A stretch of 6,508 nucleotides of DNA from an uncultured Oscillospiraceae bacterium. Lineage in GTDB: Bacteria > Bacillota > Clostridia > Oscillospirales > Oscillospiraceae. Both the position numbers and the translations under genes were made by a program. The notes below the pieces were generated by a model. That model worked only from the letters and a program-made list of their open reading frames with translations, did no database searches and had not been told where the DNA came from. Below are positions 1 through 5,717 of the stretch, in pieces; position 1 is the first letter of the stretch, and every line of letters starts with the position of its first letter. The stretch spans positions 1 through 6,508 of the forward strand of contig CAAGIT010000019.1 in assembly GCA_900769995.1 (NCBI GenBank), given 5' to 3'.

Positions 1-172
1 ATTCCTGCGGTTTTCCAACCTCAATTTGCGACATAATCTCTCGCCGACCGCTCTTGCAGATTTATTCAGAGCTTCCCTTGAAATACACAAAGTATTCCTG
101 CGATTTTCAAACCTTAATTTGGAACAAAATCCCTCACTGACCGCTCTTGCCGATTTATTCAGAGCTGCCCTA
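1..172. repeat. Two-copy direct repeat, 93-base period, upstream of atpF
   Basis: Positions 1-79 and 94-172 align without gaps at 67 of 79 positions (about 85%). Both copies begin ATTCCTGCG and end near TTTATTCAGAGCT followed by a C-rich triplet. The 14-base stretch between them (80-93, GAAATACACAAAGT) has no second copy in the window, and the array may extend left of position 1. No recognisable ATP synthase c-subunit C-terminus is present in any frame here, so this stretch separates atpF from whatever lies upstream. The frame starting at position 2 stays open through both copies and stops at 200-202, but it uses TTA, CTA and TCA codons that the neighbouring atp genes avoid. I therefore favour a non-coding dispersed repeat or a remnant of a mobile element over a gene. 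No transposase or clear terminal inverted repeats are visible. Confidence 0.85.
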
Positions 173-182
173 ATCCACTCAG

Positions 183-191
183 AAAGGGGAG
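183..191 (+). promoter_or_regulatory. Shine-Dalgarno that fixes the atpF TTG start
   Basis: AAAGGGGAG lies 7 bases before the TTG at 199-201. The atpF frame has no ATG or GTG between its upstream stop (TAA at 115-117) and this TTG. The first in-frame ATG (residue 32) would remove the membrane anchor. The ribosome binding site together with the preserved N-terminus makes TTG the only sensible start. Confidence 0.8.
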
Positions 192-198
192 ACAAGTA

Positions 199-717
199 TT
201 GATTGTACAATTCGATCCGTCACCATTTATCAGCCTCAATCCGTGGACTGTTCTCTTTACCCTGCTGAATCTTCTGATTTTGTATAAATTCATGAAGAAG
301 CTGCTGTTCAAGCCCGTCAAAAAGATGATCGACGATCGGCAGAAGGAGATCGACGACCAATATGCCGATGCGGAACAGTCGAAGGCCGATGCGGCCGAGC
401 TGAAGGCGCAGTATGAGGCACGTCTGCAGGAGGCGAATGCCGAACGTGAGGCGATCCTGAAGGAGGCATATCGCAAGGCGCAGCTTCGCGACGAGGAGAT
501 GCTCCGCTCGGCACAGGAACAGGCCGCTCTGACGCTCCGCCGTGCGGATGAGCAGATCGACATGGAAAAGAAGCGTGCGAGAAATGAGCTGAAGGACGAG
601 GTTTCTGTTATGGCGGTGAATATCGCCTCTGCCGTGCTTGCCCGCGATGTGAAGGCGAGTGAGCATGAGAAGCTGATCGACTCGTTCATTGAAAAGCTGG
701 GTGACGACCATGATTGA
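199..717 (+). CDS. atpF: F-type ATP synthase subunit b
   Basis: This is the peripheral-stalk (stator) subunit. It is anchored in the membrane beside subunit a and reaches up to delta to stop alpha3beta3 from rotating with gamma. The 172-residue length is normal for the family. A short N-terminal segment (1-12) precedes one hydrophobic membrane helix at about 14-32, which begins at the conserved NPWT. A basic stretch KKLLFKPVKK (33-42), typical of the inner-membrane boundary, follows. Residues about 45-165 are a long, highly charged helix rich in Ala, Glu, Lys and Arg, as expected for the b dimer coiled coil. Translation starts at TTG, supported by a good Shine-Dalgarno. The 3' end overlaps atpH by 8 bases, suggesting translational coupling. 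Identity is clear from sequence style and position. Only the exact start rests on inference. Confidence 0.96.
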   Translation: MIVQFDPSPFISLNPWTVLFTLLNLLILYKFMKKLLFKPVKKMIDDRQKEIDDQYADAEQSKADAAELKAQYEARLQEANAEREAILKEAYRKAQLRDEEMLRSAQEQAALTLRRADEQIDMEKKRARNELKDEVSVMAVNIASAVLARDVKASEHEKLIDSFIEKLGDDHD

Positions 718-1243
718 TGTTGCCGCCTACGGAAAAGCACTGTTTGACCTTGCCGCCGAAATCGGCGAGGATACCCGTGTGCAGGAGGAATTGGACGTGC
801 TCTGCACTGTTCTGAAGCAGGAGCCGGACTATGTGACCCTGCTCGATACGCCCGCGATTCCGACGGAGGAAAAGCTGAAATTGCTCAACGAGGCATTTGC
901 CGGCGTGCAGCCGATGCTGGGCAATTTCCTGTGCCTGCTGTGTGAAAAACGCGCCATGCACCTGCTGCCGGGCTGTGCAAATGCCTATCGTGCCTGCTAT
1001 GACGAGGCGCATGAGCTTCTGCGCGCAACGGCGATCACAGCCCGCCCGATGTCCGAGCGGCAGTGCACGGCACTGCGCGAAACGCTGGCTCGAAAAACCG
1101 GCAAGACCGTCGTGCTGGAAAACCGCACCGATCCGACACTGATCGGCGGAATGACGCTGCGTTACGGCGGCGTTCAGCTCGATGACAGCTTGAAGGCTGC
1201 ACTGGACAAGCTGCGCCGCAGTCTGTCCGATACGATAGTATAA
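710..1243 (+). CDS. atpH: F-type ATP synthase subunit delta
   Basis: Delta (the OSCP equivalent) sits on top of F1 and joins the alpha N-termini to the C-terminal ends of the b subunits. I place the start at ATG 710, giving 177 residues and an N-terminus MIDVAAYGKALFDLA that matches the family's first helix (usually xxYAxALFxLA). An upstream TTG at 689 would add seven residues that read into the atpF end and is not needed. The conserved C-terminal signature is present as DPTLIGGMTLRYGG (141-154), followed by a final amphipathic helix, LDDSLKAALDKLRRSL (157-172). The start lies inside the end of atpF and has only a weak ribosome binding site, so it is probably translated by coupling. The protein has six cysteines (32, 75, 78, 89, 96, 119), which seems many for this subunit. 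Confidence 0.95.
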   Translation: MIDVAAYGKALFDLAAEIGEDTRVQEELDVLCTVLKQEPDYVTLLDTPAIPTEEKLKLLNEAFAGVQPMLGNFLCLLCEKRAMHLLPGCANAYRACYDEAHELLRATAITARPMSERQCTALRETLARKTGKTVVLENRTDPTLIGGMTLRYGGVQLDDSLKAALDKLRRSLSDTIV

Positions 1244-1257
1244 AGGTTGGTGAGACC

Positions 1258-2772
1258 GTGAATCTGAGAATCGAAGACATCAGCAAAATCATCAAAGATC
1301 AAATCAAAACCTACGCGACCAAGACCCAACAGGACGAGGTCGGTTATGTGATTCAGGTCGGTGACGGCATCGCAAAGGTGCACGGCCTGGACAAATGCAA
1401 GGCAAATGAGCTGCTCCGCTTTGAAAACGACTCCGTGGGCATGGCGCTGAACCTGGAAGAAAGCTATGTCAGCGTTGTTATGCTCGGCACGGATGTCGGC
1501 ATCAGCGAGGGCAGCCTGGTCAAGCGTACCGGCCAGGTCGTTTCCGTGCCGGTCGGTGAGGCGATGATCGGCCGCGTGGTCGATGCTTTGGGGCAGCCGA
1601 TTGACGGCAAAGGCCCTATCAAAGAAGCCGAGCGGCGTCCCATTGAGCGCAATGCCCCCGGTATCATTGAGCGAAAGTCCGTCTCTGTGCCGCTGCAAAC
1701 CGGCATCAAGGCGATCGACTCTATGATCCCGGTCGGCAGAGGTCAGCGCGAGCTGATCATCGGTGACCGTCAGACGGGCAAGACCGTCATTGCGACAGAT
1801 ACCATCATCAATCAGAAGGGCAAGGACGTCATCTGCATCTATGTCGCCATCGGGCAGAAACGCTCCACGGTTGCCCAGCTGGTCGATACATTGACCAAGA
1901 ACGGCGCGATGGACTATACCATTGTCGTCTCCGCGACGGCATCGGAGCTGGCACCGCTGCAATATATCGCGCCCTATTCCGGCTGCACCATGGGCGAATA
2001 TTTTATGGATCAGGGCAAGGACGCGCTCATCATTTACGACGATCTGTCCAAGCACGCGGTTGCCTACCGTGCGCTGTCGCTCCTGATCCGCAGACCGCCC
2101 GGACGTGAAGCCTATCCCGGTGACGTTTTCTATCTGCACTCCCGTCTGCTGGAGCGTGCAGCCCGCGTTGCACCGGAGTACGGCGGCGGTTCTCTGACGG
2201 CACTGCCGATCATTGAAACGCAGGCAGGCGATGTCTCTGCCTATATCCCGACGAATGTCATTTCTATTACCGACGGTCAGATCTATCTGGAATCCGAGCT
2301 GTTCCATGCCGGTGTCCGTCCGGCGATCAACCCCGGCATTTCGGTTTCGCGTGTCGGCGGCAGCGCCCAGATCAAGGCGATGAAAAAGGTTGCCGGTTCG
2401 CTGAAGCTGATGTATTCCCAGTACCGCGAGCTGCAATCCTTCGCCCAGTTCGGCTCCGATTTGGATGCCGATACCAAGGCACGTCTGGAGCAGGGCGCCC
2501 GTGTGGTGGAGGTTTTGAAGCAGGACCGCAACACGCCGGTAGACGTTTCCCTGCAGGTCGCGATCATCTACGCGGTCACAAAGGATATGCTGGCGAGCGT
2601 GCCCGTGGAACGCATTCGGGAGTTTGAAACGGAGCTGTTTGACTATCTGACCGTGCAGCATAAGCCGCTGCTTGACGGCATCCGCAAGACCGGTGTCCTC
2701 ACGCAACCCGGCGAGGAGACGCTGATTGCAGCAATCAACACCTGCAAGGCACGCATGGGTTTTGAGGAATAA
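1258..2772 (+). CDS. atpA: F-type ATP synthase subunit alpha
   Basis: Alpha is the non-catalytic nucleotide-binding subunit of the alpha3beta3 hexamer and supplies the arginine finger to the catalytic site on beta. The 504 residues are of normal length and collinear with the family. The N-terminal region (about 1-25, MNLRIEDISKIIKDQI) is the segment that docks to delta. A beta-barrel domain covers about 26-95. The nucleotide domain carries Walker A GDRQTGKT (169-176) and Walker B ALIIYDD (256-262). The alpha/beta family signature PAINPGISVSR (355-365) ends in the arginine finger, Arg365. The rest is the helical C-terminal domain. The start is GTG at 1258, 14 bases after atpH, with purine-rich AAAGG and GGTGAG stretches before it. 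No TTA, CTA or TCA codon occurs in frame over 1258-2706, a sign of strong codon selection. Confidence 0.98.
   Translation: MNLRIEDISKIIKDQIKTYATKTQQDEVGYVIQVGDGIAKVHGLDKCKANELLRFENDSVGMALNLEESYVSVVMLGTDVGISEGSLVKRTGQVVSVPVGEAMIGRVVDALGQPIDGKGPIKEAERRPIERNAPGIIERKSVSVPLQTGIKAIDSMIPVGRGQRELIIGDRQTGKTVIATDTIINQKGKDVICIYVAIGQKRSTVAQLVDTLTKNGAMDYTIVVSATASELAPLQYIAPYSGCTMGEYFMDQGKDALIIYDDLSKHAVAYRALSLLIRRPPGREAYPGDVFYLHSRLLERAARVAPEYGGGSLTALPIIETQAGDVSAYIPTNVISITDGQIYLESELFHAGVRPAINPGISVSRVGGSAQIKAMKKVAGSLKLMYSQYRELQSFAQFGSDLDADTKARLEQGARVVEVLKQDRNTPVDVSLQVAIIYAVTKDMLASVPVERIREFETELFDYLTVQHKPLLDGIRKTGVLTQPGEETLIAAINTCKARMGFEE
2764..2769 (+). promoter_or_regulatory. atpG ribosome binding site inside the end of atpA
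   Basis: GAGGAA encodes the last two glutamates of AtpA and lies 6 bases before the atpG ATG at 2776. This favours Met1 over the in-frame ATG at 2788 (Met5). With a gap of only 3 bases between stop and start, ribosomes ending atpA are well placed to restart on atpG. Confidence 0.7.
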
Positions 2773-2775
2773 GCC

Positions 2776-3612
2776 ATGGCCGCTTCAATGAAACAGATCA
2801 AGACGCGTATCCGAAGCGTCGAGAGCACCCGCCAGATCACCAAGGCGATGGAGCTGGTCGCAACGTCCAAGCTTCGCAAGGCGAAGCAGCGGGTGGAAAA
2901 TGTCCGTCCGTATCACGAGGTGTTGGGTGCGGCGATCGCGGCATTGCAGGCGGGCTTTGCGGAGCTTCCGAACGCGATTGCCCAGCCGCGGGAGGTCAAA
3001 AAGACCTGCTATGTGGTTATCGCGGGTGACCGCGGTTTGGCAGGCGGCTATAATGCGAACCTGTTCCGCATGGTCAAATCGCTGGCGGCGGACACGGATT
3101 ATTGCATCCTGCCCGTGGGCAAAAAAGCCTTGGAGCATTTTCGCAGCAGTGAGCTTGTCAGCAGCTTTTTCGGCGTGACCGGTACGATCGACATGGAGGA
3201 TTGTGCCGAGATCGGACAACTGCTGTGCGACGGTTTTCTTGCCGGGCAGTTTGACCGCGTGGTGATCGCCTATACGCAGTTTTGCTCCATGCTCTCTCAG
3301 GTGCCTGTGACGGAACAGCTTTTGCCGCTGGAATTGAGCGAGGAAGCTGCCGATTTTTCGGGTGCAACGGTCGAGGGCAGCGAGGAGGAGCTGATCGGGC
3401 ATATCGTGCCGCAGTACGTTTCGGGCATTCTCTATGCGGCGGTTTGTGAAGCTGCCGCGTCGGAGCACGGCGCGAGAAGAACGGCAATGAATGCCGCGAA
3501 CAAAAACGCGGGCGAGATTATCGACACGCTGGTTTTGCGCTATAACCGCGCCCGTCAGGCGGCGATTACGCAGGAGATCACGGAGATTGTCTCCGGTGCG
3601 GAAGCACTTTAA
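2776..3612 (+). CDS. atpG: F-type ATP synthase subunit gamma
   Basis: Gamma is the central rotor shaft that turns inside alpha3beta3 and couples c-ring rotation to the catalytic cycle. At 278 residues it is slightly short for the family (commonly about 285-290) but appears complete. The N-terminal helix has the hallmark IRSVESTRQITKAMELVATS (12-31). The central Rossmann-like domain contains GDRGLAGGYNAN (84-95). The C-terminal helix reads RYNRARQAAITQEITEIVSG (255-274) and pairs with the N-terminal helix as the antiparallel coiled coil of the shaft. The start is ATG 3 bases after atpA, with its Shine-Dalgarno inside the atpA 3' end. The shortfall in length probably lies in surface loops of the middle domain, which I infer only because both termini are intact. 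Confidence 0.97.
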   Translation: MAASMKQIKTRIRSVESTRQITKAMELVATSKLRKAKQRVENVRPYHEVLGAAIAALQAGFAELPNAIAQPREVKKTCYVVIAGDRGLAGGYNANLFRMVKSLAADTDYCILPVGKKALEHFRSSELVSSFFGVTGTIDMEDCAEIGQLLCDGFLAGQFDRVVIAYTQFCSMLSQVPVTEQLLPLELSEEAADFSGATVEGSEEELIGHIVPQYVSGILYAAVCEAAASEHGARRTAMNAANKNAGEIIDTLVLRYNRARQAAITQEITEIVSGAEAL

Positions 3613-3615
3613 TCT

Positions 3616-3630
3616 AAGGAGGAAATCCTC
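3616..3630 (+). promoter_or_regulatory. Strong atpD Shine-Dalgarno within a small inverted repeat
   Basis: AAGGAGG (3616-3622) is a full-strength Shine-Dalgarno, 8 bases before the atpD ATG. Immediately after it, CCTC (3627-3630) can pair with GAGG (3619-3622) across an AAAT loop, next to the start codon. The stem is only 4 base pairs, so it could at most tune initiation. The ribosome binding site is certain; a role for the hairpin is speculative. Confidence 0.75.
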
Positions 3631-5034
3631 ATGCAAGAGAAAAATTACGGCCGCGTGACACAGATCATCGGGCCGGTTCTCGATATTCGTTTTGAAAACG
3701 GCAAGCTGCCGAACCTGCTCAATGCGATTGAGATCGTGCGGGAGAACGGCGAAAAGCTGGTTTGCGAGGTTGCACAGCAGTTGGGTGACGATGTGGTGCG
3801 CTGCATCGCCATGAGCTCGACCGACGGCATGGTGCGCGGAATGCCTGCGCTCGATACCGGCTCGGGTATCAAGGTCCCCGTGGGCAAGGAGACGCTCGGC
3901 AGAGTGTTCAACCTGCTCGGCAAGGCGATCGACAACAAGCCGCAGCCCGTCACCTGCGAAAAATGGAGCATTCACCGTGATCCTCCGGCCTATGACGAGC
4001 AGGAGAACACCACGGAGATTTTGGAAACCGGCATCAAGGTCGTTGACCTGATCGCACCCTATGCCAAGGGCGGTAAGATCGGTCTGTTCGGCGGTGCAGG
4101 TGTCGGCAAAACCGTCCTCATCATGGAGCTGATCAACAACGTCGCCAAGCAGCACGGCGGTATCTCCGTCTTTGCGGGTGTCGGTGAGCGTACCCGTGAG
4201 GGCAACGACCTGTATAATGAGATGCAGGAGTCCGGCGTTATTACCAAGACCGCCTTGGTCTACGGTCAGATGAATGAGCCGCCCGGAGCAAGAATGCGTG
4301 TGGCACTGTCGGGCCTGACGATGGCAGAGTATTTCCGTGACCGCGAGGGCCAGGATGTGCTGCTCTTTATCGACAATATTTTCCGTTTCACGCAGGCAGG
4401 CTCCGAGGTTTCTGCACTGCTGGGCAGAATGCCCTCCGCCGTTGGCTACCAGCCCACGCTGGCAACGGAAATGGGCGCACTGCAGGAGCGTATCACCTCG
4501 ACCAAGCGCGGCTCCATCACGTCCGTTCAGGCGGTCTATGTCCCGGCGGATGACCTGACCGACCCCGCACCGGCGACGACCTTTGCACACCTGGATGCAA
4601 CAACGGTTCTCGACCGCGGCATTGCGTCGCTGGGTATTTTTCCGGCGGTTGACCCGCTGGAGTCCACGTCGCGTATTCTGTCGCCGGATGTGGTCGGCGT
4701 GGAGCATTATGAGGTCGCGCGGGAAACGCAGCGAATTTTGCAGCGTTATAAGGAGCTGCAGGACATCATCGCTATCATGGGCATGGATGAGCTGTCCGAG
4801 GAGGATAAGCTGACCGTTGCCCGTGCGAGAAAAATCCAGCGTTTCCTGTCGCAGCCGTTCTCCGTTGCCGAGCAGTTCACCGGCATGGAGGGCAAGTACG
4901 TCCCGATCAAGGAGACGATTCGCGGCTTCAAGGAGATTTTGGAGGGCAAGCACGATGACCTGCCCGAATCCGCATTCCTGTTTGTCGGCACGATTGACGA
5001 GGCTGTGGAAAAGGCAAAGGGTGGCTCACGATGA
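3631..5034 (+). CDS. atpD: F-type ATP synthase subunit beta
   Basis: Beta is the catalytic subunit that makes ATP from ADP and phosphate, or splits ATP in reverse, as part of alpha3beta3. The 467 residues have normal length. A beta-barrel domain (about 1-80) is followed by the nucleotide domain with Walker A GGAGVGKT (154-161). GERTREGND (185-193) contains the catalytic glutamate Glu186. Walker B is LLFIDN (244-249), and the family signature PAVDPLESTS is at 338-347. The C-terminal domain carries the intact DELSEED loop (386-392), which contacts gamma and epsilon during torque transmission. All catalytic residues I looked for are present, so the enzyme should be active. It starts 18 bases after atpG behind a strong Shine-Dalgarno, and its TGA overlaps the atpC start as ATGA. 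Confidence 0.99.
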   Translation: MQEKNYGRVTQIIGPVLDIRFENGKLPNLLNAIEIVRENGEKLVCEVAQQLGDDVVRCIAMSSTDGMVRGMPALDTGSGIKVPVGKETLGRVFNLLGKAIDNKPQPVTCEKWSIHRDPPAYDEQENTTEILETGIKVVDLIAPYAKGGKIGLFGGAGVGKTVLIMELINNVAKQHGGISVFAGVGERTREGNDLYNEMQESGVITKTALVYGQMNEPPGARMRVALSGLTMAEYFRDREGQDVLLFIDNIFRFTQAGSEVSALLGRMPSAVGYQPTLATEMGALQERITSTKRGSITSVQAVYVPADDLTDPAPATTFAHLDATTVLDRGIASLGIFPAVDPLESTSRILSPDVVGVEHYEVARETQRILQRYKELQDIIAIMGMDELSEEDKLTVARARKIQRFLSQPFSVAEQFTGMEGKYVPIKETIRGFKEILEGKHDDLPESAFLFVGTIDEAVEKAKGGSR

Positions 5035-5429
5035 AAACCTTCCGTTTGCAGATCGTCACGCCGGAAGGCAGCCTGTTTGACGGTGAAGCGGAGTCCATCC
5101 GCCTGCGTACGACCGAGGGCTATGTCAGCATTTTGGCAGGCCACACGGACTATATCGCCGCGTTGGGCATCGGCAAGGTCACGGTTACGCAGAACGGCAC
5201 AGCCCGCGATGCCGCTTGCGGCGGCGGATTTCTGAGCGTGCAAAAGGGCGAGGTGCGTCTGGCGGCAACGACCTTTGAATATGCAGAGGATATTGACGTG
5301 CAGCGCAGCGAGGCAAAAGTTGCCGAAATGGAGCAGTTTTTGTCCACCGCCACCGAGCCGAAGGACATTCAGCTTGCAAAAGCGAAGCTTGCCCGCGCCA
5401 AAAACCGGCTATCCATTGTGAGCAAGTAA
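5031..5429 (+). CDS. atpC: F-type ATP synthase subunit epsilon
   Basis: Epsilon sits at the foot of gamma on the c ring. It couples the rotor to F1 and can inhibit ATP hydrolysis through its mobile C-terminal helices. The 132 residues have the usual length. The N-terminal beta-sandwich domain (about 1-85) includes the family stretches VTPEGSLFDGEA (9-20) and VSILAGHTDYIAAL (32-45). The two-helix C-terminal domain (about 88-132) is full length and ends in LARAKNRLSIV (120-130). IDVQRS at 88-93 resembles the I(L)DxxRA motif known from ATP-binding epsilon subunits of Bacillus, with Ser for the last Ala. The start overlaps the atpD stop (ATGA), with AAAGGGTGG shortly upstream, so translation is probably coupled to atpD. 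It is the last gene of the operon, with a hairpin beginning 47 bases downstream. Confidence 0.96.
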   Translation: MKTFRLQIVTPEGSLFDGEAESIRLRTTEGYVSILAGHTDYIAALGIGKVTVTQNGTARDAACGGGFLSVQKGEVRLAATTFEYAEDIDVQRSEAKVAEMEQFLSTATEPKDIQLAKAKLARAKNRLSIVSK

Positions 5430-5476
5430 GGTTCTATGTCAATCGTTGGGGTAGAGATTAAAAGGGAATAATTTCA

Positions 5477-5508
5477 AGTCGTGCCGGAGTGAAAGCTCCG
5501 GCACGACT
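5477..5508 (+). terminator. Hairpin terminator of the atp operon
   Basis: AGTCGTGCCGGAG (5477-5489) pairs perfectly over 13 bases with CTCCGGCACGACT (5496-5508) around a 6-base loop, TGAAAG. It starts 47 bases after the atpC stop. The following ATTATTATAG is AT-rich but is not a solid T run, so it is a weaker than textbook intrinsic terminator on the + strand. The second hairpin at 5541 may back it up. Confidence 0.75.
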
Positions 5509-5540
5509 ATTATAGAAACCGAAATTACGAAAAAGCAAAA

Positions 5541-5580
5541 GAATCCGAACCCTTGCCGCGTTGGCATCGGGTTCGGATTC
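5541..5580 (-). terminator. Bidirectional-type terminator, best for the SLH gene
   Basis: GAATCCGAACCC (5541-5552) pairs perfectly with GGGTTCGGATTC (5569-5580). Inside, TGCC (5554-5557) pairs with GGCA (5563-5566) around a 5-base loop. Read on the - strand, the stem is followed by CTTTTGCTTTTTC, a good U-rich tail, which fits the SLH gene ending at 5718. Read on the + strand, it is followed by the moderately U-rich TCTTGTTTC, so it could also catch atp read-through. The placement between convergent genes supports this role. Confidence 0.8.
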
Positions 5581-5640
5581 TCTTGTTTCATGAGCAAGCA
5601 GCTCCGGATGCTAACCAAAATCTGCTTCAAGCTATTTCAG

Positions 5641-5679
5641 CGATTTGGTTGTGAAATCATTGACGCAGCCGATTTGGTT
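5641..5679. repeat. Short direct repeat CGATTTGGTT in the convergent intergenic region
   Basis: CGATTTGGTT occurs at 5641-5650 and again at 5670-5679. A near-inverted copy, AACCAAAATC, lies at 5613-5622 and could pair with the first copy apart from one bulged A. The rest of 5581-5717 shows no gene, tRNA or other signal I can support. The function is unknown and could be chance or decayed sequence. Confidence 0.4.
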
Positions 5680-5717
5680 ATCACACGGCTTCTGTTGTCA
5701 GCAATACCGCCGACATA

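Noticed and set aside
78..106. Possible promoter with TTGAAA at 78-83
   Set aside because: At the proper spacing the -10 position reads CGATTT, which is not a credible -10 element.
1..198. Insertion-sequence end or CRISPR array
   Set aside because: There are only two diverged copies, the unit is far longer than a CRISPR repeat, no uniform spacers occur, and no transposase or clear terminal inverted repeats are present. A mobile-element origin remains possible but unsupported.
689..709. Upstream TTG start for atpH
   Set aside because: It would add seven residues lacking family similarity. The ATG at 710 begins exactly where the conserved delta N-terminal helix begins.
159..740. 193-codon open frame on the - strand opposite atpF
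   Set aside because: It is a Ser/Arg/Phe-rich shadow of the b-subunit coiled coil with no family resemblance.
1174..2706. 510-codon open frame on the - strand opposite atpA
   Set aside because: It has the same codon-register artefact, while the + strand is an unmistakable alpha subunit.
2785..4953. 722-codon open frame on the - strand across atpG and atpD
   Set aside because: It lies in exact codon register opposite atpG and atpD and stays open only because those genes avoid TTA, CTA and TCA. Its product is Arg/Leu/His-rich with no recognisable domain.
5436..5468. Ten-codon ATG frame just after atpC
   Set aside because: It is too short, has no convincing ribosome binding site, and shows no sign of being a leader peptide for a downstream + strand gene.
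5439..5630. 63-codon open frame on the - strand in the intergenic region
   Set aside because: It runs through both terminator hairpins, and I see no family resemblance or supporting context.
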